Assembly (NCBI GenBank): GCA_000697335.1
Contig: JNEM01016605.1
Span: 1 to 14,526 of the forward strand
Reading direction: 5' to 3'
DNA: 14,526 nucleotides
Origin: Conidiobolus incongruus B7586
Lineage: Eukaryota > Entomophthoromycota > Entomophthoromycetes > Entomophthorales > Conidiobolaceae
Position 1 is the first letter of the stretch. Each line of letters starts with the position of its first letter. Position numbers and translations under genes: made by a program. The notes beneath the pieces were generated by a model. That model was given only the letters and a program-made list of their open reading frames with translations. It did not search any database and was not told the DNA's origin. This document shows, in pieces, positions 1 through 9,171 of the stretch.

Positions 1-1799
1 AATTTATTAATTTTAAGTAAATTCAAAAGTTATAAAGTTATAGATTATTATTAAATTAACTAATTATTTATTATTATAATTATTATAATTAAGTAATTTA
101 GATATATATTTAATATAATCTAAAGAATAATATTAATAATTTTTAAAAGTATTATTAATCAAATTAATTAAATAATTTTTTTTGAAAATAAAAAATTAAT
201 TCTATATTAATTATTTATACTCTATTATTACTCATTTATAATAGCTTATTTTAATAAAATAAATCAGTCCTTATAAGACTTAACTGCCATTATAATTAAT
301 ATCAATAATATTTAAATAATTTATTTACCAAAAGAAATATCTTTAAGTAGAATATCTGATATAATTATTAAATAAATAGCTTTCAAATATCAAAATTAAA
401 ATTAATTAAATAATATAAAATTAGTTTTTCCTATCTTTACCAAAGTTAAACCTAAATTCAAATATTATTTTGATTCCAAATTTTTTGTTATTATATATTA
501 CCTTGAACTATATTTTATATGAAAATAATAGTTAACAGAATATTTGGGCTTATTATTATATTAAATTTATTTTTTACCTATAAAATATTAATACTCATTT
601 ATATAATATTTCTTGTTAATAATATAATTAAATATTAAAGTATTTTATTAAACCTAAATAAACAAAATTATTTAAAGGGCTTAACAGTATATTTTATTAA
701 ATTGATAACTTTATTGATTTTTTTTGTGCATATAACATCTATTCATTAATAGCTGATAATATGACTTTTTCAAGCTCAATTGAAAGGATTTTATGGTTTT
801 TATAAAATATTTTATAACGTAACAAATTTTCAATTTTAAAATTAAGCAGAATCAAAGATTATTAATTTTACCAAGATTTTAGATTTAATATAATATAATT
901 GAATCAAAAAAAATATAAAATAAATTATAAAACATATCTAGATAAGCCAAAAGCATAATTATCACTATTAAGATTTTCAAGATTATTAAGAATTCTACTA
1001 TTAAGCTTATTTTAATAAATTAAAGCTAAGGGAATTGCTTAAGCAAAGCAAAAACTTACTGATATAAAGAAATCTGGGTGAGGTACTGAATCCAAAACTG
1101 AAATTATGAAGAATGCTACTTAAGTTTTAAAAATTAAGTCAATTAAATATTAGAAGAGAGGTAGTTAAAAGGATACTAAACCTAGCTCTTAAATTATTAA
1201 TTAAATTTGACATCAATCAAAAATCAGAGTATTTTTTGAAGAATACTAAATGAATATTATAGTATATATTAGTATTTTTATTAAATTGTTATTATTAATC
1301 ATTAGTTATATTCATAATTTATTTACAAATATATATATTAAATACATTTGTTGTTTATTAATTACATTCAATTTGAATTGTGTATAAATTTAATACATAG
1401 AGATCTATAGTAAAATTAATGAGTTTAGAACCTTAATTTTAAATTATTGATAATATGAATAAAAAAAATAATTAATGGAAATTTTATTTTGTACAATATT
1501 TTAATATTGTTAGAGAGTAGTTGAATTTTTTTATTAAAAATAATTTTAATATTTATTAAATGTTTAAAAATTTTTTACAAGATATATCATTTAATATTTA
1601 TAGTTGAAATTTATTAAATTTTTTATATTTGATATTTGATACAGTTTAACTTCAGATTGTTATCCCAAATTATATTTAATATTTTAAGATTATTAAAAAA
1701 AGAAAATTTTAATTAAAATCTTATTATGATCAATATATGATATAACATAAGTGAATATACATAATTGAAGATTTTCTTAAATTGATTATATATATATAT
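1..1799. other. AT-rich tract, no gene recognised
   Basis: This stretch is almost entirely A and T, and every frame on both strands is closed by frequent stops. A slightly GC-richer patch at about 1017-1250 (words such as GAAATCTGGGTGAGGTACTG) could be the remains of a coding sequence, but its best frame has about as many stops as chance would give, so no product is proposed. A perfect 8-base stem with a 2-base loop sits at 1493-1510 (ACAATATT/AATATTGT); such stems are expected by chance at this base composition. The tract ends in a short TA run at about 1788-1799, just where the GC-richer island at 1800 begins. Confidence 0.6.
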
Positions 1800-2137
1800 T
1801 GTCGCAGATCAGGATCAGGAAGTTGGATCATCATTCAACTTTAACCATTCGTTTTTACTCTGAACGTAACCCAAAGACAAGTACTATACACGATCCTTTT
1901 AAAATGCGAAACTCCGGACAATAACTACGAATGGTGTTTCAATACATTGACAAAGACTGATAGCACTATAAAATTGCTGCTGGGCACATATTCACTCGGG
2001 TATCATCTCGATCAGGGCCAAGCACTACATCTTGATATTTTAATAAAACCATTTAAAGTATCTCGTTAACCACTCCTGGCTCATTTTATCGAAACTACTT
2101 GAACCTTATTGTAAGGCTACTTCCCAGCAGACTTGCA
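1800..2137 (+). mobile_element. Solo LTR-like island in AT-rich DNA
   Basis: The composition changes abruptly at both edges, from nearly pure A+T to roughly 40% G+C. The segment begins TGTCGCAG and ends TTGCA, giving the TG...CA ends usual for LTRs. A TATAAAA box lies at 1967-1973 and an AATAAA signal at 2042-2047, about 75 bases apart and both on the plus strand, as expected for a U3-R-U5 layout. The element at 7601-7933 has almost the same spacing and a similar start (13 of the first 18 bases agree) and a similar TTCCCA-containing end. The flanks are a TA run, so the target duplication (ATAT) cannot be read with certainty. No internal retrotransposon region adjoins it, so it is read as a solo LTR, family unknown. 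It could instead be another short insertion. Confidence 0.45.
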
Positions 2138-2612
2138 ATATATAACTATATATATAATCATATTTATTTTTAACATGAGCAATTTTCCATGTATTTCAGG
2201 TTGAAAGTATCAATTGTATTAAAATTTGATATCACTAAAATATTTTTTTAATTTAGAAATTTCACAGTTTATTGAAATCAATATTGATTAAAAGAAATGA
2301 AGTTAAATAAGGACTTTATTTTAAAATTTATAAATTTTTAATTAAATAATTTTGAACTATTTCAATTGTTAAAAATTTTACTTGTATCCTTTTAAATATC
2401 ACGCAATTTTATAAAATTCCTAGTAATTTTTTTATCTCAAATTTAAAAATTTAATATTCAATGATTAATCAATCAATTAACTCCAACAGTATATATATAT
2501 TTCATAATTTATGACGTAAAATGAAAATACCTAGATATCAAAAGGAAATATGAAAAAATGAATCGATCATTATGAAATCATACAATAATTTCATGTTCCG
2601 AATTTGGAAATT

Positions 2613-2638
2613 ATGAAATTTCATGCAATATATAAATA
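2613..2638 (+). promoter_or_regulatory. Likely core promoter of the first CsbD gene
   Basis: A perfect 12-base palindrome, ATGAAATTTCAT (2613-2624), is followed by TATAAATA (2631-2638), about 67 bases before the ATG at 2705. The palindrome contains GAA-NN-TTC, the arrangement of a minimal heat-shock-element pair. Related words (TATGAAAT, ATTTCATG) recur at 2571-2595. The TATA assignment is reasonable; a role for heat-shock factor is only inferred, because the three phased units of a strong element are not seen. The remainder of 2138-2612 is AT-rich with nothing else recognised. Confidence 0.4.
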
Positions 2639-2704
2639 TTGCTTTATATTGGGCTTATTCAGATTAAAAAAATTGAATTGCATTATATATATTAAAAAAT
2701 AGTC

Positions 2705-3001
2705 ATGTCTGAACCAAGCAAAACTAATGCCAACTACAACAAAGCTGCTGGAGCCGTGAAGGAAAATGTTGGTCATGCTGTTGGCAACCAAGAGTTAGAA
2801 GCTAAAGGAAATGTTCAGAATAAGGAAGGACATACTGAACAAAAGACTGCTGAAACCAAGGGATGGATCCAGGGAGCTTATGACTCTGTAACTGGTGCTG
2901 TAAAGGATACTATTGGATCTCTCACCAGAAACACTTCCCAGCAAGCTGAAGGCAAGGCTCAAGAGCTTAAGGGCGATGCTCAAAAAGCTGCCAACTCTTA
3001 G
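2705..3001 (+). CDS. CsbD-family stress protein, 98 aa (paralogue 1)
   Basis: This gene encodes a small, hydrophilic, lysine- and glutamate-rich protein of the CsbD family (bacterial CsbD/YjbJ; in fungi, relatives of the Ustilago protein described as binding mismatched and cruciform DNA). Family members are general stress proteins whose exact activity is unclear. The protein is a tandem duplication: a unit starting GAVKENVG at residues 16-42 (with ELEAKGNVQ) recurs at residues 64-90 as GAVKDTIG (with QAEGKAQELKG). The linker KGWIQG contains W54. There is no signal peptide, membrane segment or cysteine, so a cytosolic or nuclear location is expected. The ATG is the first in frame, follows a TATA box at 2631, and gives the same N-terminus (SEPSKTNAN) as paralogue 3. 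The frame needs no intron. G+C is far above the flanks. The next gene, at 3217-3519, converges on it. Confidence 0.9.
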   Translation: MSEPSKTNANYNKAAGAVKENVGHAVGNQELEAKGNVQNKEGHTEQKTAETKGWIQGAYDSVTGAVKDTIGSLTRNTSQQAEGKAQELKGDAQKAANS

Positions 3002-3035
3002 GTCTCATGAGAGTATTTTATAAAAATTACTGTGG

Positions 3036-3047
3036 AATAAAAATAAA
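3036..3047 (+). terminator. Polyadenylation signals of CsbD paralogue 1
   Basis: Two AATAAA hexamers stand back to back (3036-3041 and 3042-3047), 35 bases after the TAG stop. They are followed by a T-rich run at about 3060-3082, the arrangement expected of a fungal 3' end. In such AT-rich DNA the hexamer alone proves little, but the position just after the stop supports the reading. Confidence 0.5.
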
Positions 3048-3193
3048 GTAATTGTCATTTAGTCTTTTTATTTTCTTTTCTCTAATACTAAATGTATCAG
3101 TATTTTATATTTTTTTAATAACATGCATCTGTAAACTATTCAATAAAATTTTCTATTTAAAATATTATATCAAATTTTGTGAGCAAATTCAAC

Positions 3194-3199
3194 TTTATT
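3194..3199 (-). terminator. Polyadenylation signal of CsbD paralogue 2
   Basis: AATAAA on the minus strand lies 17 bases past the stop codon of the gene at 3217-3519. It sits in the 215-base space between the two convergent CsbD genes, so both transcripts probably end within this short interval. Confidence 0.4.
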
Positions 3200-3216
3200 A
3201 AATTTAATACTTGAAA

Positions 3217-3519
3217 CTATTTCGAACCAATATCATCTTTATTCTTTATATTATCACTAGCAGATTCAATTTCTTTAGACTCATCGTTACGCTGACCCGA
3301 TACAGTATTCATTGCAGTACCAGCCAAACCAACTGTAGTGTCAACAGCACCCTCGATCCAACCTTTGGATTCTGCAGCTTTTAATTTTGCCATACCGATC
3401 CCCCGCTGGACGTTACCCTCAATTTCCATTTGGAGATCTCCAGTATTTTCACCTACCGACTCTTTGATAGCTCCCATCATTTGATCGTAGTAAGCGCTTG
3501 GTTTGGTTCCTTGGGACAT
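3217..3519 (-). CDS. CsbD-family stress protein, 100 aa (paralogue 2, diverged)
   Basis: This is a second CsbD-like protein, convergent with paralogue 1. The N-terminal unit is clear: YYDQMMGAIKESVGENTG followed by EIEGNVQ, then the shared linker ESKGWIEG with the conserved tryptophan. The second half (from about residue 60) keeps the length but not the repeat pattern: the GAVK-type start and the EGKAQ motif are lost, leaving an acidic and polar tail (DESKEIESASDNIKNKDD). It is therefore an old duplicate that may have taken a new role. The start is the only in-frame ATG near the 5' end, with a good fungal context (CAACAATG) and a TATA-like box about 45 bases upstream. No signal peptide or membrane segment is present. 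The frame is uninterrupted, with G+C above its surroundings, which suggests continuing selection. Confidence 0.85.
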   Translation of the reverse strand: MSQGTKPSAYYDQMMGAIKESVGENTGDLQMEIEGNVQRGIGMAKLKAAESKGWIEGAVDTTVGLAGTAMNTVSGQRNDESKEIESASDNIKNKDDIGSK

Positions 3520-3561
3520 TGTTGATATTTGGAATTTTTGTATTCATAAACAAAAAAATTT

Positions 3562-3573
3562 TTTATTTTATAC
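3562..3573 (-). promoter_or_regulatory. TATA-like box of CsbD paralogue 2
   Basis: TATAAAATAAAA on the minus strand ends 43 bases before the ATG at 3519. Just upstream (3574-3604 on the plus strand) is a short run of ATGAT/AATGA words that looks like a small degenerate tandem repeat. In AT-rich DNA this is suggestive only. Confidence 0.3.
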
Positions 3574-3604
3574 TAAATGATCTAAATGATAATGAGATAA
3601 TGAT

Positions 3605-4160
3605 GACTTTAGGATTATTTATTTGGCAATATTTAGATCATATCTGGTAATATTCAAAATAATGATAATATTCACCAATTCAATAGTCAATCATTAGTCA
3701 GAAGAGAGTAAAATTTTTTTACAATTAGATACAACATAATGAATTAAGCACTAAATTCAGATCGCGGTCGTTTATATTTTTTTTTAAATTTCAAGTTTAA
3801 ATAAACTAATAATCGCTCAGCATAGATAAATAAATATTAATACACCTTATTGAGTGATTATTGGACAATTGTCATAATTATATCCTTAATTTTCAAAACA
3901 AATTCAAGATTTTGATGAGGATTAAGTCTTGATTAAAATCAACTTATTGATACAATATTTGAATTAAATGATATATTTAAATTCATTTACACATTTTATC
4001 AATAAATCAAATATTATATATATATTAACATTGTAATCCAATTATAGTATTAATAAAGTAAAAAGTTTATAAAATTTAAATTTAATTGTTCATAAAATAA
4101 ATAATAAATAATAAATAATAATAGATATTTTATATTTAAAATATAATTTAATATATAATA
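3605..4160. other. AT-rich intergenic DNA
   Basis: There is no open frame or recognisable signal here. Composition falls steadily toward nearly pure A+T near the transposon boundary at 4161. The last two bases (TA, 4159-4160) fit the target site of that element. Confidence 0.5.
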
Positions 4161-5449
4161 TTAGTATAGAAATTAAGAAATGGTAAATTTTTTAATTGTT
4201 GATCTTTCAAACATATTATATATATTGAAATATTTTTTATATATAAAATATTTAAGAAAATAAATATTTTCAAACTATATATATATATATTTAATTTTAA
4301 TTATTTTTTTATTAAAATATTTTGATTTTAAAATTTTATTTAATTTAATTATATTTAAACTTAATAATATTTATCATAAGGTTTTTATTTTTATATTTCT
4401 AAAACTTAATTATAAACCCTTTAAAATTAATTAAAACTTATAAACAACTTATAAAGATAGTATTTTATTTAAAACTATTATATATTATTAAATTTCTAAT
4501 CTTAATATTAAAAGGGGTATTATTTAAAATTTATTAAAATATAAAAATTTAATTTCTATTGTTGTTTTTTTACTTAAAAATAAAGTAAAAAAATATATTA
4601 AAAAATATCTTTTTATTTTAATTATAGAATAATTAAAGCAAATTAATATTAATTATATAAGTATATTATATATACTCAAGTTTAAACTTTAATTAATAAA
4701 AATATAAAATAAATATCTTATAATTTAACAATACTTAAAAAAAATAAAGTAGTTATAGTTAAACTAAATTTATTAAGATATAATTAAAAACAAAAGTTTC
4801 TATAATTAATATTTATAGTTAATAAATTTTAAATTTCTCTATATGATTTTTTATTTAAAAATAAAATAAAATGTTAAATTAAGTTAAATTAATCTTTTTT
4901 ATAAATTTTAATAAATAAATATTTTAAATATAAGTAAATATTAATTATTATAATAAATTATAATACTATATAATTTTCTTATTTAATATCTTAAGGAAAA
5001 TTAATTAATAGTAAATTATATATTATTTTTTTATATAAAACAACTTTTAAATGGTACTCTCAATATAAATTAAAAACACTTATTATTTTTACATAATAAT
5101 TATATAATACATAAAATGAAAAATATAAAAGATTTTTTATATGAAAAAAACTAGAGAAAGTTACTATATCTAATATACTTACTTAATTATAACCTATATA
5201 ATTATAATTCTTTTAAATAATTCAAAAAATAACTTACAAGAAAAAAAATTCATGTAAATAATTTATATTGGTTTATAAAATATTAAATTTCAGTTTTCAA
5301 TAAAAAGAACTATTTCTTAAATATTAAAAGCTTATTAAAAATATAAAAAAAAGTTATTAAAAATAAAAAAGATTATTAATTTTATATTATTTATTAATTT
5401 ATATATTTAATTTTAATTTCAAAATTATGCCATTACTTAATTTCTACAC

Positions 5450-5452
<3 letters not shown>
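4161..5452 (-). mobile_element. Decayed TIR DNA transposon, copy A (1292 bp)
   Basis: The element is bounded by terminal inverted repeats. The left end reads TTAGTATAGAAATTAAG then AATGGT, and the right end, read on the minus strand, gives TTAGTGTAGAAATTAAG then AATGGC, so the repeats match over about 30 bases. Each end abuts a TA dinucleotide (4159-4160 and 5453-5454), which fits the TA duplication of Tc1/mariner-type elements, as does the length. Reverse-complemented, it aligns end to end with copy B at 7427-9080 and the start of copy C at 13639, for example CTTATTTAATATCTTAAGGA at 4979-4998 against its inverse near 8240. The inside has almost no G or C and no usable frame, so no transposase can be recognised and the superfamily is inferred from the ends only. 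The extreme A+T fits RIP. Strand is given relative to B and C. Confidence 0.7.

Positions 5453-5480
<28 letters not shown>
5450..5480. repeat. AAT/TAA trinucleotide microsatellite
   Basis: About ten uninterrupted TAA/AAT triplets begin directly at the right end of transposon copy A. Their start coincides with the TA target site, so the repeat may have expanded from the junction. Confidence 0.85.
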
Positions 5481-5735
5481 TTTTGAAATAAATATTATTA
5501 AATTTAATAAAACTTTAAATATTAAAAATAATAATTTGTTACAATAATAATAGTATTAATAATCTTGATTACATTTTTGAAATTCATTATAAATAATATA
5601 AATTTATTTAGTTTATTCAAAATATTAAAAATAAATGAAATAAAAATATTATAAACTATAGAATTAATAATATAAGGGTATAGGGGATTTATTAAGTATT
5701 ATTATAATGGTGTTATTATTATAAATACATTAAAA

Positions 5736-6035
5736 TCAAGCATTAATTTCTCTTCTGTAATCACCATGAGCTTTTTGGGCCTTGCTTTCCCCTTGCTTGG
5801 GGGTATTAGGGGTCATGGATACCATCATATGCTTGGATTTACCAGTAAATAAGACCTTGGTGCCTTCCGTCTACCTCTTGGTTTCAGCAGCCTTGTGTTC
5901 AGTATGTCCTTCCCTATTCTGGACATTTCCCTTATCTTCCATCTCGCGGTTGCCAAGTGCATGGCGTACGCTCTCCTTGACGGATCTCGTACCTTTGTTC
6001 CAGTTGGCGTTGGTTTTGCTAGGTTCTGATGACAT
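5736..6035 (-). pseudogene. CsbD-family gene copy with one in-frame stop (paralogue 3)
   Basis: From the ATG at 6035-6033 the protein begins MSSEPSKTNANWNK and matches paralogue 1 at roughly two residues in three up to AETK. Codon 55, tryptophan in both intact paralogues (KGW), is TAG here (5873-5871). Beyond it the same frame stays open for 44 more codons to a TGA at 5738-5736. That part still resembles the CsbD C-terminal half (EGTKVLFTGKSK, then NTPKQGESKAQKAHGD). The full frame of 99 codons plus stop matches the normal family length. TGG to TAG is a C-to-T change on the plus strand, as RIP would produce. Identity to paralogue 1 falls sharply after the stop, which suggests relaxed selection there. 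A read-through product, a 54-residue short protein or a sequencing error remain possible. An ATG further upstream at 6083 is not supported by the family N-terminus. Confidence 0.75.
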
Positions 6036-6610
6036 TTTTAAATTATTAATAATTTGAATTACAATATAACTTTGATTTATCAATATTCAAAATTCTTGGG
6101 TATCTATACTAAATACTTTGTGAATTTGAATTTTGAAATATTAAATCAGTATTATATAATAGATTACTCAGGAGGTTAAGATTTACTTAATTAATTCATT
6201 CCATGTTTATTAATTTTTCTATTTATTGGTGTTGATTTAATCATTATCTTAATAATTATAGAGAAATTTATACTTCATTTGGTCTGATGTATTAATTTGA
6301 TGAATTTGACAATTTAAATTTGTGTGTAAAAAATAAATATCAATTGATACTTTATTGAATATAAATTTGAATATGGGAATAGTACTTAAAGTTGATAATT
6401 AATCAAAAAAAATTATTATAATATATAAGATATGATACTATTATTAATATTATACTCATTTAATCCAATTATTACTAAATATTATTTGTTAATAGAATAT
6501 ATTTTAATTAATTTATTTTAAAATCTATTTCAAAAATTTTTATTCTTAAAATTTTTTGGATAAATTTTATTTAACTTAATTTTTGTCTTAAATTTTATTA
6601 AACTGAATAT
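6036..6610. other. AT-rich upstream DNA of CsbD paralogue 3
   Basis: No open frame is seen. The first 150 bases would hold the promoter of the broken CsbD copy on the minus strand, but no convincing TATA box stands out. The remainder is AT-rich DNA without recognisable features. Confidence 0.4.
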
Positions 6611-7142
6611 TTTCACATGATGGGTGATGATAGCAAGATTAAAGATAGTCAGATCACTGATTTCGGGGGTGAATAGAACATCTAGGACAAGTCAGACTAG
6701 ATGAGGAGCACACATGACTTGCTGGGTGGCGAGTATGGTTCGCAGTGTTGGGGTATATGTTAATACCTTGTTAGATGGTGATTCATTAGCCTAAATTTAT
6801 CTCATGAAATAATGCAAGTAAAATTGATAGAATAACTTGGAAATAAATTAGTCTTTCATGATGGTTGTTATTGAGATCTTAAAGTAAAGCTGTAACTAGT
6901 GAGCTGAAAGTAGGATCAGTGTTCTATTAGAACTTCTTAATTTTTGCTCCTTTTGCGTTTGTGATAGCTTATCTCCTTTTATCAGTATCAATATGCCCAT
7001 TAATGCCGTCATCTACCTGGTTTGCACAATGCAAATCTCATGGAGGGCAAGGTTCCCAATGAACCTTGTCAACTGGGTTTGGCAAGGTGTCTTTGTTGAC
7101 TTGAAGTAGTTCAACAAGTACCAAGTTAGCAACTTTGATATA
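6611..7142. other. GC-richer island, probable relic, unknown family
   Basis: The base composition rises clearly within this segment and drops back at both edges. Short open stretches occur on both strands (for example a plus-strand stretch at about 6990-7106 with two tryptophan codons), but all are interrupted several times and none belongs to a family I recognise. The 3' part holds closely spaced perfect inverted repeats. It could be a broken transposon piece, a decayed gene or a non-coding RNA region. Neither end shows clear terminal repeats or a target duplication. Confidence 0.35.
7021..7114. repeat. Cluster of four perfect short hairpins
   Basis: Within 94 bases there are four perfect stems: TTTGC/GCAAA with loop ACAAT (7021-7035), CAAGGTTC/GAACCTTG with loop CCAAT (7048-7068), GTCAAC/GTTGAC (7068-7073 with 7095-7100), and TTGAA/TTCAA with loop GTAG (7101-7114). 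The 8-base stem with mixed composition is unlikely to be chance alone. Whether they form in RNA or DNA is unknown. Confidence 0.5.
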
Positions 7143-7426
7143 TACTTTTTTAAAAGATATTATTCATAATGATCCAATTAATAAAGTGAATATTTCATAA
7201 TGAACTTTTTCTTAAAATTTTGTAAATGTCCAATTGTAAAAAAAACTAGAAAAGTATATTTTCAAATGATTATATATATATATATATAAAGAGTTTATTA
7301 ATTTTAATTATACTAATAAATGAATAAATTAAATTTATATTTAATTTTTTTATGAATTATAAAATTAAATTTATTAGTATCAATTTATATAATATTTTGA
7401 ATGAAATAGAAATTGGATTTTAATTA
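7143..7426. other. AT-rich spacer before transposon copy B
   Basis: The spacer contains an 18-base TA run (7271-7288) and otherwise featureless AT-rich DNA. It ends in TA (7425-7426), the presumed target site of copy B. Confidence 0.5.
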
Positions 7427-9080
7427 TTAGTATAGTAATTAAATAATGGTACAATTTTAAGATTGAAATTAAACAAATAAATTAATAAATAATATATAAA
7501 AATTAATGAATAATATAAAATTAATAGCTTTTTTTATTATTAATAACTTTTTTCTATACTTTTGGTATGTTTCTAATACTTAAAAAATAATTCTTTTTAT
7601 TGTCACAAGTCAGGTGACTCTCCTCCTATATAATATGCTTACTTCAACTGAATATAAGGGTTATTCCCCCCCTTATGTGACTAACCACTTCAACCTTATC
7701 TTTTAATCAGCTAATGATACAACCCTCCAGAAAACTCCAGAAACTTACTACTCTATGCACTATATATAGAACCCAGAAACAGAGCTATACTACAAGAGAA
7801 GGAGTTTAATCTGGGTCCTCCCAGCTATTTAGCTTAAATCAATAAACCCCCTATCTCCTTAACCTTTACCTAGAAATCCCTAGATCTCTCTCTTTTGCTT
7901 ATACTATTCTGGATGCAGCTTTCCCAAGATGTGTTATTATTAAAGACTGAAATTTAATATTTCACAAACTAATTTAATTTATTTATAAGAATTTATTTTG
8001 TAAGTTGTTTTTTTAATTATTTAAAATAATTATAATTATATAGGTTATAATAAGGTGAATATACTAGATATAGTAACTCCCTTTAATTTTTTTTATATAA
8101 AAAATCTTTTATAGCTTTAGTTTTATATATTTTATAATTATCATGTAAAATAATAAATATCTTCAATTTATATTAAAAATACTATTTAAAAATTGTTTTA
8201 TTTAAAAAGATAATATATAACTTATTATTAATTAATTTTCCTTAAGATATTAAATAAGAAAACTATATACCATTATAATTTATTATAATAATTAACATTT
8301 ATTTATATTTAAAGTATTTATTTATTACAATTTGTAAAAAGGATTAATTTAATTTAATTTAACATTTTGTTTTAATTTTAAATAAAAGATTATATAAGAG
8401 AATTTAAAATTCATTAATTATAAGTATTTTCTGTAAAAACCTTTGTTTTTAACTATATTTTAATAAGTTTAATTTAGTTATATTTATTTTAATTCTTTTT
8501 AAGCTATTATTAAATTATAAAATATCTATTTTATATTTTTATTAATTAATTTAAATTTAAACTTAAGTAAATATAATATGCTTATATAATTAATATTAAA
8601 TTATTTTAATAATTTTATAACAAAATAAAAAGATATTTCTTAATATATTTTTTTACTTTATTAGTAAGTAAAAAAATAACAATAGAAATTAATCTTTTAG
8701 ATTTTAATAAATTTTAAATAATGTTTTTTCTAGCTTTAAAATCACAAATCTAGTGATATATAGTAGTTTTAGATAAAACCTTATCTTTATAAGTTGTTTA
8801 CAAATTTTAGATAATTTTAAAAAGTTTATGGTTAAGTTTTAAAGATATAAAAATGAAAGTTTTTTGATAATCATAATCTAGTTTTAGTATGATTAAATTT
8901 AAGTATAAATTTTAAAATCAAAATATTTTAATAAAAAAATAATTAAAATTGAATATATATATATAGTTTAAAAATAATTATTTTCCTATATATTCTATAT
9001 ATATAAAATTTTTCAAAATATATAATATGTTTAAAAGATCAAAAATTAAAAAATTTGCCATTTTTTAAATTTTTTACTAA
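7427..9080 (+). mobile_element. Decayed TIR DNA transposon, copy B, interrupted by an LTR
   Basis: The left end reads TTAGTATAGTAATTAA then TAATGGTA. The right end read on the minus strand gives TTAGTAAAAAATTTAA then AATGGCA, so the terminal repeats still pair despite mutation. TA flanks both sides (7425-7426 and 9081-9082). The segment is 1654 bases long; without the nested insertion and one copy of its target duplication it is about 1.32 kb, close to copy A (1292). It runs opposite to copy A and parallel to copy C. The interior is nearly pure A+T with no coding frame, so no transposase is visible. Tc1/mariner is suggested by the TA sites and size only. Confidence 0.7.
7601..7933 (+). mobile_element. 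Solo LTR nested in transposon copy B
   Basis: This GC-richer segment (about 40% by eye, in a nearly pure A+T host) begins TGTCACAAGTCAGGTGAC and ends AAGATGTG. It carries a TATA box (TATATATAGA, 7761-7770) and AATAAA (7841-7846) 80 bases further on, the layout of an LTR. A duplicated TTATT lies at each edge (7597-7601 and 7934-7938); read as 4 bases (TTAT) it leaves a TG start. Copies A and C lack the segment at the same place: C (about 13797-13818) equals the joined flanks with one TTATT and no gap. This shows an insertion younger than copy B. No internal retrotransposon region is attached. Family not identified; a Ty3- or Ty1-type LTR is equally possible. Confidence 0.75.
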
Positions 9081-9171
9081 TAAATAATTTTTTAAAATTT
9101 ATTATCAAATTATCAAATAAAAATAAAATTAACAACTATATTAATTAAGTCATAATATTAATACTTTATAA

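Noticed and set aside
1017-1250. Possible plus-strand coding relic in a GC-richer patch
   Set aside because: Stop density is near chance and no motif was recognised, so no feature beyond the region note is claimed.
2795-2983. Minus-strand open frame of 62 codons
   Set aside because: It lies wholly inside CsbD paralogue 1 on the other strand and encodes a low-complexity serine- and leucine-rich sequence.
5782-6057. Plus-strand open frame of 91 codons
   Set aside because: It is the antisense shadow of the CsbD paralogue on the minus strand, whose protein similarity is clear.
4161-9080. Centromere or replication origin, suggested by AT-richness and inverted repeats
   Set aside because: AT-rich decayed repeats explain the composition; no defining centromere or origin motif can be read in fungi of unknown species.
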